DNA from: Tigheibacillus halophilus | Lineage (GTDB): Bacteria > Bacillota > Bacilli > Bacillales > Amphibacillaceae | NCBI RefSeq assembly: GCF_042683165.1 | Contig: NZ_JBHUIZ010000003.1 | Coordinates: 372,001 to 436,000 of the forward strand | DNA: 64,000 nt | Direction of reading: 5' to 3' | Part shown: positions 42,259 to 50,254 of the stretch, piece after piece | Layout of the letters: each line of letters begins with the position of its first letter | Position numbering within the stretch: the stretch's first letter is position 1 | Translations under genes and position numbers: made by a program | Notes under the pieces: generated by a model | What the model was told of the DNA's origin: nothing | Seen by the model: only the letters and a program-made list of their open reading frames with translations | The model's database searches: none

Positions 42259-42642
42259 ATGTATCCGGTATTTTATGCTTATTATCCTGTTTACGCATAT
42301 CATCCGTATCGATATAAAAGCCAGAATATTGATGTGGCACGTCCGCAGTATCCGCCGGTGGACATAAATGTTTTTTCAAAATCCGCGGCATCTTTCCAGA
42401 CATTAATGAAAGACGCAGAACTTTTTGTGAAAAGAGTTTCTACGTCCAGCACATTTGCACGCGAGATTATGAATGCGGCGCAGCAGGGTGATAAACCCAA
42501 GGTACAGTCCCTGGTATCTTCCACTGGGATTACAGAAAAGGTAGATGTGCAATACAATCCAGACCAATTACGGATTTCACTGACTTCCAAAGCGGAACAG
42601 CCAGAATGCTGCAAGTTGACACTTGCTTTCCGCTGGCGCTGA
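42259..42642 (+). CDS. Y/P-rich conserved Bacillus protein, probably spore-associated
   Basis: 127 residues. The N-terminus is tyrosine- and proline-rich (YPVFYAYYPVYAYHPYRY), like many spore coat or inner spore proteins. A globular part follows, with VDINVFSKSAASFQTLMKDAELFVKRV, FAREIMNAAQQGDKPKVQSLVSSTGITEKV and a C-terminal CCKLTLAFRW. It resembles small YuzC-type spore proteins, but the assignment is uncertain. GGAGGGG precedes the ATG. It lies next to mhqR without sharing its promoter. Confidence 0.65.
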   Translation: MYPVFYAYYPVYAYHPYRYKSQNIDVARPQYPPVDINVFSKSAASFQTLMKDAELFVKRVSTSSTFAREIMNAAQQGDKPKVQSLVSSTGITEKVDVQYNPDQLRISLTSKAEQPECCKLTLAFRWR

Positions 42643-42657
42643 TCTTCGGACGGGCAC

Positions 42658-42705
42658 TTGACAGGAAAGGGGAATAAAGATATAATTATCTCGAATTCGA
42701 AGTAA
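42658..42705 (+). promoter_or_regulatory. Perfect promoter with MhqR-type operator
   Basis: TTGACA (42658-42663), spacer of exactly 17, TATAAT (42681-42686). Immediately downstream, TTATC-TCGAATTCGA-AGTAA (42686-42705) resembles the MhqR box TATCTCGAATTCGAGATA. This implies autorepression relieved by quinones or electrophiles. Confidence 0.82.
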
Positions 42706-42726
42706 AGTTGTTAGGAGGCTAACAAA

Positions 42727-43179
42727 ATGGCAAAAACAGATGAATATGATATTGATTTGTCTTTGAAATTATTCGTGGTATTGACCCGTGCGTTGCAATC
42801 AGTGGAAAAACAGGTGGTCCGTGATATTAAAAAGCATCAGCTTAATTTGACGGAATTCGCTGTATTGGAGCTGCTATATCATAAAGGAGACCAGCCAATC
42901 CAAAAAATAGGACAAAAAGTGCTGCTTGCCAGCAGCAGTATTACTTATGTCATTGATAAATTGGAACAAAAAAAATGGCTTATCCGTAAAACCAATGCAG
43001 AAGATCGCAGGGTAACGTTTGCGAGTTTGACATCCGAGGGAAAAATGTTAATGGATGGTATTTTCCCGGAGCATAGCCAAGCGATCTGCCGAATTATGGG
43101 AGGGCTGACTCCAAAAGAAAAAGAAGAAATGATTGTCCAGCTTAAGAAACTTGGCTATCATGCAGAAAAAATGGTCTGA
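42727..43179 (+). CDS. mhqR: MarR-family repressor, probable MhqR
   Basis: A 150-residue MarR winged-helix regulator. The recognition part is LNLTEFAVLELLYHKGDQPIQKIGQKVLLASSSITYVIDKLEQKKWLIRK, and the wing has EDRRVTFASLTSEGK. The MhqR-like operator in its own promoter and the MhqD-like hydrolase downstream identify it with the 2-methylhydroquinone-responsive repressor. It lacks a cysteine in the position used by the YodB/OhrR redox group, which fits direct ligand sensing. TTAGGAGG precedes the ATG. Confidence 0.82.
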   Translation: MAKTDEYDIDLSLKLFVVLTRALQSVEKQVVRDIKKHQLNLTEFAVLELLYHKGDQPIQKIGQKVLLASSSITYVIDKLEQKKWLIRKTNAEDRRVTFASLTSEGKMLMDGIFPEHSQAICRIMGGLTPKEKEEMIVQLKKLGYHAEKMV

Positions 43180-43421
43180 CCTTTCTTTTTCGACAGTTAA
43201 GCTACTATTTTTCTACAAAACTCGAATGAAGAATATATGAAATGGGTACAAAATAGCATGGAAGGTATGAAGTGGAGTAGATTTCTTTATTCCAATGGCG
43301 AACCAGCTTTTGTGACAATTGGTTGGTTGTGAATGTGTCACGCAAAGGTTGATTCTGCTCATATAGGAAGCTTTATTAAGAAGCTTTATAAAAAATGAAG
43401 GTTGCGGAAAGGATGTTCAGA

Positions 43422-44027
43422 ATGAAACATATTTTCAAGAAATATGGTGATGATGCAAAAACAACGCTGCTATTGCTGCATGGAACAGGAGGGACTGAGG
43501 AAGACCTGTTGCCGCTGGCTGCAAAAATCGACCCGAAGGCCAATGTGCTTAGTGTCCGGGGCAACGTTCTGGAAAATGGCATGCCTCGTTTTTTTAAACG
43601 TTTGGCCGAAGGGGTTTTTGATGAAGCAGATTTGCAGTTGCGTACGAAGGAATTGTATGATTTTATTCGGGAAGCCGCAGCTAATTATGACTTTGATGGC
43701 GAGAATGTAGTGGCTATTGGCTATTCTAATGGGGCGAACATCGCTGCCAGTTTATTATTCCATTATCAAAATGCGTTACGCGGAGCCATTTTACATCATC
43801 CGATGGTACCAAAAAGAGACATGGAGCTTCCGGATTTAAACGGGAAAGAAATATTCATTTCCGCTGGGAAAAACGATCCGATTTGTCCGGTGTCTGAGTC
43901 TGAAGAACTTCAATCTCTCCTGACTGGTGCCGGCGCAAACGTTCAAATGTGCTGGCTTGACCATGGCCATCAGTTGACGATGCAAGAAGTGGAATCTGCT
44001 GCTAAATGGTATAAGGATCATATATAA
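43422..44027 (+). CDS. mhqD: MhqD-like alpha/beta hydrolase
   Basis: A 201-residue serine hydrolase of the phospholipase/carboxylesterase family, induced in relatives by hydroquinones and aldehydes. The nucleophile Ser is in AIGYSNGANIAASLL, Asp in SAGKNDPICP and His in LDHGHQLT; LLLLHGTGGTEEDLLPLA forms the oxyanion hole. Three in-frame ATGs exist. GGAAAGG spacing and the MKHIFKKYG start shared with relatives favour 43422. The 242 bases after mhqR hold a half-site-like ACTCGAA near 43220 but no complete operator, so readthrough from the mhqR promoter is possible. Confidence 0.85.
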   Translation: MKHIFKKYGDDAKTTLLLLHGTGGTEEDLLPLAAKIDPKANVLSVRGNVLENGMPRFFKRLAEGVFDEADLQLRTKELYDFIREAAANYDFDGENVVAIGYSNGANIAASLLFHYQNALRGAILHHPMVPKRDMELPDLNGKEIFISAGKNDPICPVSESEELQSLLTGAGANVQMCWLDHGHQLTMQEVESAAKWYKDHI

Positions 44028-44036
44028 AAAGATATT

Positions 44037-44073
44037 TCCGCATGGCTGACAATAACCAGTCTTGCGGATTTTT
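44037..44073 (+). terminator. Terminator after mhqD
   Basis: TCCGCA-GGCTG pairs with CAGTC-TGCGGA, followed by TTTTTG. A second long inverted repeat TAGCTCC/GGAGCTA (about 44082-44128) follows. Confidence 0.7.
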
Positions 44074-44327
44074 GTTTACACTAGCTCCTTAGCGTGAGAT
44101 TTCCTTCAAATGCAAGTTCAGGGAGCTATGCTTCTTTTTGCACCTTTCATCCAGTTGAAACTTTTTTTGAACCAATTCGTATTACAAGCGGCAAGTGTCA
44201 GACGAATCTGATATGATGATAGTAAGCGGGGACCGCACTGTTGCCAGGTTTGGCTGCTGGCATAGCGAAAGAAGGTCAATGACTGCAGGTTGTTGGCTGA
44301 AAGATACATAGAATGAGGAGGGGCATA

Positions 44328-47075
44328 TTGGATTATCGCGGAAATTTATCTGAGAAACAGATAAAAAAAATCAAAAAATTTGGCTGGGGATTCGGCATTG
44401 CCATCGCTGTTTTGATAGTATTGCTGACGGTTGTGCTATCAACGTTCCATTGGATCACGGACTATATTTGGATGGACTCACTCGGATTTGAAAAAGTTTA
44501 TACTACGATATTGTCAAGCCGTATACTGCTTGGTTTGGCAGGTTTTGTCTTGTTTGCGGTACTGACATACTTCACCTTGTCATGGATCTTGCGGGTGTAT
44601 GTGCATCATTTTGGCCCGCAATCTTTGCCGGGGTATTTTCCAAGTAAGAAACTCGGTGTGTTGATAAAGACAGTTATTTCTATTTTAGTTGGTGTCGTCG
44701 GCAGCGAGATTGTCAAGGGTGTAGGATGGGAGCCAACGCTCAAAGTACTGAAACATGCATCCTTTGGAAAAACAGATCCATATTTTCATATGGATGTTTC
44801 TTTTTACATGTTTATATTGCCATTCATGAAGTTCGTATTATTTGTATTACTTGGTTTAGCGATATTTTTCCTTTTGATTGAAATCGCAGCATACGCCATG
44901 TTCCATATATACAGAATGAACCGATCTGCACAGGTGCATATGGGATTGACACTTGGTATTGTAGGCATCCTGCTTGCCGCGCTTCATATACTTGGACCTT
45001 ATGGCACAATGCTGACAGACCAGGTCAACATTTTTCAAAAAAGTGTTGTGCATGGTCTAAGCTACACGGATAAATTGATCAATAATCCGGCATCTTACGT
45101 TTTAGCAGCTGTCGCTATTCTAGGTACAATTTGGATGATCATGGCGATGGTCCGTGGAAAACTAGAATCGATGGCTGTACCAATTGTTGTCTATCTTGGC
45201 GTTGTCATTTTGGCGCAAGGCGCTTCGGTCATCGTGCAGAGCTTTGTGGTGTCGCCAAATGAGTTTTCCAAAGAGAAGCCGTTTTTGGAGCATAATTTGA
45301 ATTATACAAAAGCTGCTTACAGTTTGGATGACATAACCGTCAAGGAAAACCCCGGCAATGATTCACTGGATGAGGATATGATCAAGCGTAACCAGCTCAC
45401 GATTGACAACGTAAGGCTGAATGATTCCCGTCCATTGCATGATATTTATAACCAGCTTCAGACGTTCCGGACTTATTATGAATTCAACGATATGGATATC
45501 GACCGCTATCGTATCGATGGTGATTATCAACAGGTTTTTGTCGGTGCAAGGGAACTGAGCACGGACGATTTGCCCGCACAGGCTAAAACTTGGGTGAACC
45601 GTACGCTGAGATATACCCATGGCTATGGGGTAGCCATGAGCCATGTTAACAAGGTGACTAGTCAAGGGCAGCCGGAATATATGATAAAGAATCTCCCGCC
45701 AGAGGGGGTTTTGGACATCAAACGTCCACAAATTTATTTTGGGGAAGAGGATTATCCTAATGTCATCGTCAATTCCAAAGTGAAAGAGTTTGACTATCCA
45801 TCCGGCGATGACAATAAATCAAATGAATATCAGGCGCGTACCGGCATTCCACTGAAAGGAATCAATCGCTTCCTGTTCGCAATCAAGGAAGGCTCCGTAC
45901 GCATGATTACATCCGAACAGCTGACGAAAAAAAGTCAATTTATGGAAACGCGTAATATCGTGGATCGTGTAAAGCGGATCGCTCCGTTTTTCGATTATGA
46001 CGATGATCCATATTTGTTCGTTCGCAAAGATGGCACACTCTCTTGGATGATTGATGCTTATCTGAAGGCGGACAGTTATCCGTACGCTGAGCCACATCAG
46101 GGAAATCAAAACTATGTACGCAATGCGGTGAAAGTGACCATTGATGCATATACTGGAGAGGTTAAATTCTATGTAGTCGAGCCGAAAGATCCGTTGCTGC
46201 AAACATACATGAAGATTTTTCCGGAACTTTTCACAAAAGATATCCCTGCGGATGTGCGGGACCATTTCCGCTATCCGGAAGACTTGTTTAAAATTCAGGC
46301 GAAAATGTACGGCACTTATCATATGTCCAATCTGGAAGTATTTTATAACAGGGAAGATTTCTGGCAGTTCCCGACAGAAAAGTATTTCAATGAGGACATT
46401 ACGATGGAGCCTTACTATATCACGATGAAACTGCCGGAAAATGATAAGGAAGAGTTTATTCTTATGCAGCCATATACCCCGAAGAAGCGTCAGAACATGA
46501 TTTCCTGGATCGGTGTTCGTAATGACAGGGAACATTATGGCGAAATGTTTGTTTATCGTTTTCCGAAACAGAAAAATATTTACGGGCCACAGCAGATAGA
46601 AAATCGAATCAACCAGGATAGTGTGATTTCACAACAACTGAACCTGTGGGCACAGGGGGGTTCTGATGTCATTCGCGGGAACTTGCTGGCAATTCCGATG
46701 GAAGACACAGTACTGTATGTCGAGCCTGTATATATTGAATCATCCAATGAAACTTCGCTTCCTGAAGTGAAGCAAGTGATTATGGCATATGGTGATCATA
46801 TCGTGATGGAAAGCACGTTTGAAAAATCACTTGATAAGATTCTTGCGATGATTGACCCCGATCACAAAACGGGGAAAAAAGAGGAAGACAAAGAAAATGA
46901 AAAAACAAAAGGAGGGGAAAAAGAAGAGAAAGCCCCTTCTCAAGATGCACAGACCCAGTTGCATAATATTGCAGAGCTGTTTGATGATTACCAGAAAGCC
47001 GCTTCCGAAGGTGATTGGGAAAAGGCAGGAAAAATCATGGCAGATATTCAAAATGAATTGGAAAAGATTAAATAA
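44328..47075 (+). CDS. UPF0182 family large membrane protein
   Basis: A 915-residue protein of the UPF0182 family. Seven hydrophobic helices fill about residues 15-310, then a large, mostly extracellular domain (about 330-840) with conserved tracts such as RTYYEFNDMDIDRYRIDG, RTLRYTHGYGVAMSHVN, YFGEEDYPNVIVN and LWAQGGSDVIRGNLLAIPM. A lysine/glutamate-rich linker (KKEEDKENEKTKGG) and a short helical C-terminus end it. Its function is unknown in all relatives. An in-frame ATG at 44313 overlaps the GAGGAGGGG ribosome site, so the TTG at 44328 is the likely start. It is monocistronic with a strong terminator. Confidence 0.92.
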   Translation: MDYRGNLSEKQIKKIKKFGWGFGIAIAVLIVLLTVVLSTFHWITDYIWMDSLGFEKVYTTILSSRILLGLAGFVLFAVLTYFTLSWILRVYVHHFGPQSLPGYFPSKKLGVLIKTVISILVGVVGSEIVKGVGWEPTLKVLKHASFGKTDPYFHMDVSFYMFILPFMKFVLFVLLGLAIFFLLIEIAAYAMFHIYRMNRSAQVHMGLTLGIVGILLAALHILGPYGTMLTDQVNIFQKSVVHGLSYTDKLINNPASYVLAAVAILGTIWMIMAMVRGKLESMAVPIVVYLGVVILAQGASVIVQSFVVSPNEFSKEKPFLEHNLNYTKAAYSLDDITVKENPGNDSLDEDMIKRNQLTIDNVRLNDSRPLHDIYNQLQTFRTYYEFNDMDIDRYRIDGDYQQVFVGARELSTDDLPAQAKTWVNRTLRYTHGYGVAMSHVNKVTSQGQPEYMIKNLPPEGVLDIKRPQIYFGEEDYPNVIVNSKVKEFDYPSGDDNKSNEYQARTGIPLKGINRFLFAIKEGSVRMITSEQLTKKSQFMETRNIVDRVKRIAPFFDYDDDPYLFVRKDGTLSWMIDAYLKADSYPYAEPHQGNQNYVRNAVKVTIDAYTGEVKFYVVEPKDPLLQTYMKIFPELFTKDIPADVRDHFRYPEDLFKIQAKMYGTYHMSNLEVFYNREDFWQFPTEKYFNEDITMEPYYITMKLPENDKEEFILMQPYTPKKRQNMISWIGVRNDREHYGEMFVYRFPKQKNIYGPQQIENRINQDSVISQQLNLWAQGGSDVIRGNLLAIPMEDTVLYVEPVYIESSNETSLPEVKQVIMAYGDHIVMESTFEKSLDKILAMIDPDHKTGKKEEDKENEKTKGGEKEEKAPSQDAQTQLHNIAELFDDYQKAASEGDWEKAGKIMADIQNELEKIK

Positions 47076-47099
47076 CCGAATAGGGTGTAGTATGCATTT

Positions 47100-47137
47100 G
47101 CAAGTGCTCAACTTCAGGGGGAGCACTTGCTTTTTTT
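47100..47137 (+). terminator. Terminator after UPF0182 gene
   Basis: A perfect 10-bp stem GCAAGTGCTC/GAGCACTTGC followed by seven T. Confidence 0.93.
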
Positions 47138-47234
47138 GCGTAAGAAAATAGAATTCCTTTTTTCTGTATATAGGCACTTTTCTTTTGACGTGACATAGGA
47201 TGATACGAATAGAGGAAAAAAGGAGCTGGGCCAA

Positions 47235-47477
47235 ATGTTTTATGATGGCTATTATTACCCTCCTGTCAACGGATATTCCGGCATGAGACGGGTTACGATA
47301 GAAGAGGCGATGCATACGGCGCTGCAACAGGTACCTGGGCAGGTTATCAAAATCGAACTGGATACGGAACATGGTATTCAAGTGTATGAAGTAGATATTG
47401 TGACTGCCCAGGGCGTGAAATACGAGGTGAATGTCGCGGTAGATACAGGGGAAATTGTCAATATTGAATTGGATTGA
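47235..47477 (+). CDS. Small PepSY-domain protein
   Basis: 80 residues. A short Tyr/Pro-rich N-terminus (FYDGYYYPPVNGYSGM) precedes one PepSY domain: VTIEEAMHTALQQVPGQVIKIELDTEHGIQVYEVDIVTAQGVKYEVNVAVDTGEIVNIELD, with the usual YEVxI and D..TGEI features. There is no signal peptide. PepSY units are thought to modulate peptidases or serve as binding modules; the partner is not evident. AAAGGAG precedes the ATG. It converges with the polymerase gene. Confidence 0.85.
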   Translation: MFYDGYYYPPVNGYSGMRRVTIEEAMHTALQQVPGQVIKIELDTEHGIQVYEVDIVTAQGVKYEVNVAVDTGEIVNIELD

Positions 47478-47512
47478 ACGTATTTTTTTGCACCTGTCAC
47501 TAAACATAAAAC

Positions 47513-47550
47513 CGGGGGTCATGTCATGCGAAATGGCCCCCGATTTTTTT
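47513..47550. terminator. Bidirectional terminator
   Basis: CGGGGGTCAT pairs with ATGGCCCCCG (one mismatch), with a T run on the plus side. The final codons of the minus-strand polymerase gene lie in this stem. Confidence 0.85.
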
Positions 47551-48777
47551 ACTGCGATCGATCGCTATCCCTCCCGGCAGATAACTCGATGCCCGTAAAA
47601 TGGCAGTAGATCCGTATTTTTCCCGAATATTGTCCATGACAAAACCAAGATTTTTACGTTTAGAGATGTCTTCGAACAGATTCAATTGTGTCTGATCATC
47701 GTCATATAAATGTCCCAGAGTGACGTACACTCTGCGAATGCTGCTGCTTCCATCGTAAAATGTTCGGAACAGCTGCATACAGACTTCATACATATCCATT
47801 GTGATATTTGTTGGTGTAATGATGGATCGGGAACGGCTGAAGCCGCCGCTGCTCTCTTTGGAATAGCCAATGCCAAGATGAATGGTTTTGCCTGCTTGTT
47901 TTGCTGTTCTGGCACGGCGGCAGGTTTCTTCACATAATTCGAGAATGCAGATTCCTATTTCTGATTCGCTATAATCGCGCAGCAGTGTCATGCCATGACC
48001 AAAACTTTTTTGTTCTGTTTTTATAAAATCGCCGAAAACTGGACTAAGGTCTATGCCCCAAGCATGCCAATACAATTGTTCCCCCATGACGCCAAAACGC
48101 TTTTTTAAATATTTCAAGTCTGAGCCGGCAAGCTGTCCCAGTGTGATGATTCCCATACGGTTCAGGTTTTTTTTCATCCGGTTGCCTATACCCCAGATTT
48201 TTTCAATAGGAGCAGGCCACAATTTTTCAGAGACATCTTCATATCTGCATACAGCAATACCTTGCTTTTTTGCGTGCAAATCCATGACGACTTTAGCCAG
48301 GAATTTATTATCTCCTATTCCAATGGAGCAAGTAATACCAAAGCTTTCCAGAATCTCTGCCCTGATTTTGCGAGCGATCTGGCAAGGGTCGCCGAATAGT
48401 TTTTCAAGTCCATTGACAGTTACCCAGATTTCATCAATAGAATAAGGGTGTATCGCTTCTTTTGGCGCATACTCCATTAATAGCTTGGTGATTTCAACGG
48501 AAACATGAATGTAATCCCCCATATGCGCTTGGACGATGATGAGTGCGGGATCATGTATAGGCAGCTCAAAAAAACGGCTGACATTGCTGATACCATACTT
48601 TTCCTTTAAAGCTGGGGAGGCGGCAAGGACAATACTTCCTGATCTATTTGGATCGCCGACCACAGCAAGTAACGCTTTCATCGGATCTAAGCCGAGCTTG
48701 ACGGCTTCCACACTGGCATAAAAAGAACGCATATCGATGCATAATACATCATTTCTTGGATAAGCAGTGTAGTCCAT
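47524..48777 (-). CDS. Y-family DNA polymerase, UvrX/YqjW-like
   Basis: A 417-residue translesion polymerase; UvrX and YqjW of B. subtilis have about the same length. Catalytic motifs are NDVLCIDMRSFYASVE (first metal Asp15) and the IHPYSIDEIWVTV Asp-Glu pair. The helix-hairpin-helix region IWGIGNRMKKNLNRMGIITLGQLA is followed by a little-finger domain. A degenerate clamp-binding motif may be TQLNLF near residue 373. The frame is open to 48882, but GGAGGAGA places the start at 48777. The promoter carries a LexA box, so it belongs to the SOS response. Confidence 0.92.
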   Translation of the reverse strand: MDYTAYPRNDVLCIDMRSFYASVEAVKLGLDPMKALLAVVGDPNRSGSIVLAASPALKEKYGISNVSRFFELPIHDPALIIVQAHMGDYIHVSVEITKLLMEYAPKEAIHPYSIDEIWVTVNGLEKLFGDPCQIARKIRAEILESFGITCSIGIGDNKFLAKVVMDLHAKKQGIAVCRYEDVSEKLWPAPIEKIWGIGNRMKKNLNRMGIITLGQLAGSDLKYLKKRFGVMGEQLYWHAWGIDLSPVFGDFIKTEQKSFGHGMTLLRDYSESEIGICILELCEETCRRARTAKQAGKTIHLGIGYSKESSGGFSRSRSIITPTNITMDMYEVCMQLFRTFYDGSSSIRRVYVTLGHLYDDDQTQLNLFEDISKRKNLGFVMDNIREKYGSTAILRASSYLPGGIAIDRSKKIGGHFA

Positions 48778-48795
48778 TTTGTCTCTCCTCCCGCA

Positions 48796-48839
48796 GGAAC
48801 GTTTGTTCTCATTATATGCAACCCAGCTTGTAATAACAA
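48796..48839 (-). promoter_or_regulatory. SOS promoter: -35/-10 with LexA box
   Basis: On the minus strand: TTGTTA (48834-48839), 17-base spacer, TATAAT (48811-48816), then AGAAC-AAAC-GTTCC (48796-48809), containing the GAAC-N4-GTTC core of the Bacillus LexA site. Bound LexA would cover the start of transcription. Confidence 0.88.
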
Positions 48840-48943
48840 TGGTAATTTTTTCTGGATTATACCTTCTGACAAGTGAAAACAAGTATCGTCAGGAATAGTG
48901 AAAAAATAATGGACATACTGAATTTATAGTGATATATTACATA

Positions 48944-48971
48944 TCATCACGAATTATTTATCTCATCACGA
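48944..48971 (+). promoter_or_regulatory. Direct repeat TCATCACGA upstream of the amidohydrolase operon
   Basis: Two identical nonamers TCATCACGA (48944-48952, 48963-48971) begin 19 bases apart, close to two helical turns, and end 18 bases before the first start codon. This looks like a binding site for a regulator using tandem half-sites. The regulator is unknown. Confidence 0.5.
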
Positions 48972-48989
48972 TTCACAGGAGGAAGGCGA

Positions 48990-50153
48990 ATGTTAAGTAA
49001 CCCATTAATTGCAACTGTATGCATTTTTGCTTTAATCGCGCTTGGGGAGATGCTGTCCATCATTTCCCGGGCAAGAATTCCTATGTTGCTGACAGCTATG
49101 GTCGGCTATCTGATTTGTATCTGGACAGGCATTTTCCCAAAAGATATCATGGACAAATCAACATTCGCCGCGCTGGGAGCCATTTTGATTGGTCCGGCGA
49201 TTACACACATGGGTACACTGATTCCATTTTCACTGCTAAAGAGCCAATACAAAGCGGTATTGATAGCGCTGGGAGGTGTAGTCGTTTCCGGTTTGCTCAT
49301 TCTGGGACTTATCACACTTTTCTTTGATTATCCCACTGCGGTGGCTGGTGTAGGTCCAATCAGCGGAGGGATTATCGCACTATTGATCACCTCTGAAAAA
49401 TTACAGGCGCTTGGACTTACCAGCTTGGTTGTCATCCCGGCACTTGTTGTTGCTTTCCAAGGTGTGATGGGGATGCCACTAGCAATGAATTTCATGCGTA
49501 AATATGCATTTAAAATGCAGCAAGCCATGGATAGCGGCACATTCATGCCAATGGTCCAGGAAGACGAGACCGCTGCCATGAGTGAGAAGGAACAACATCC
49601 GATCAGGCAAAGTATGACGATTAAATTATTTGTAGTTTTTGTCGGTGCAGCAATCGGGGTCATGCTCGGTGAACTGACGCCAATCCATTACAGCCTTTGG
49701 TGCCTGGCTATCGGTATTATTGGTACCAAGACCGGGCTGCTGGAAGAAAAGTCTTTGGAAAGAGCCAATTCATTCACGATTACGATGATTGCTATTATCT
49801 TTGTTGTTATCGGTACAATGGCGGATGTGACACCAAGCGAGGTGCTGCACAATCTGCCAGCCATTCTGGCCATTTTGATTATTGGTACAGCAGGCATTGC
49901 ATTGGGCGGATATATCATGTCGAAGCTGATGAAATGGGATCCGTATAAAGGTATGCCGGTAGCTCTTACTGCATTATTCGGCTTTCCGGGTGATTATTTA
50001 CTATGTGAAGAAGTCAGCAGAAGCATGGCAAGAAATAAAAAGGAGGAAAAACTTATCTTCAATGAACTGCTGGCACCGATGCTGATTGGCGGATTCACCA
50101 CTGTAACAGTCGCGTCTGTCATTGTTGCCGGTATTCTGATACAAACATTGTGA
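48990..50153 (+). CDS. Multi-pass membrane transporter of unknown substrate
   Basis: 387 residues with about 11 helices arranged as two similar halves: IPMLLTAMVGYLICIWTGIFP with TFAALGAILIGPAITHMGTLIP, then a second set after the cytoplasmic loop at about 185-205 (QEDETAAMSEKEQHPIRQS). The glycine-rich GPISGGIIALL and the FGFPGDYLLCEEVSRSMARNKKEEKL segment near the end stand out. The overall shape recalls GltS-like or 2-hydroxycarboxylate-type carriers, but I cannot name a family. It heads an operon with two amide/peptide-type hydrolases, so it probably imports their substrate. AGGAGGAAGG precedes the ATG. Confidence 0.7.
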   Translation: MLSNPLIATVCIFALIALGEMLSIISRARIPMLLTAMVGYLICIWTGIFPKDIMDKSTFAALGAILIGPAITHMGTLIPFSLLKSQYKAVLIALGGVVVSGLLILGLITLFFDYPTAVAGVGPISGGIIALLITSEKLQALGLTSLVVIPALVVAFQGVMGMPLAMNFMRKYAFKMQQAMDSGTFMPMVQEDETAAMSEKEQHPIRQSMTIKLFVVFVGAAIGVMLGELTPIHYSLWCLAIGIIGTKTGLLEEKSLERANSFTITMIAIIFVVIGTMADVTPSEVLHNLPAILAILIIGTAGIALGGYIMSKLMKWDPYKGMPVALTALFGFPGDYLLCEEVSRSMARNKKEEKLIFNELLAPMLIGGFTTVTVASVIVAGILIQTL

Positions 50154-50254
50154 AGCAAATGAATTACAAGTAAATTTTAAATACGTTTCAATAAAAAGAA
50201 TATATTTTTTCAGAACAGTTAATTTGACAAACAATAATGAAAGAGGGATGAAAA

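Noticed and set aside
43232..43332. Short frame MKWVQNSMEG... between mhqR and mhqD
   Set aside because: Only about 33 codons, no ribosome site and no recognisable similarity. It could be a remnant, but evidence is too thin to annotate.
45819..46535. Open frame of 238 codons antisense to the UPF0182 gene
   Set aside because: The plus-strand gene is clearly conserved. The antisense product has shadow-like composition and no start signal.
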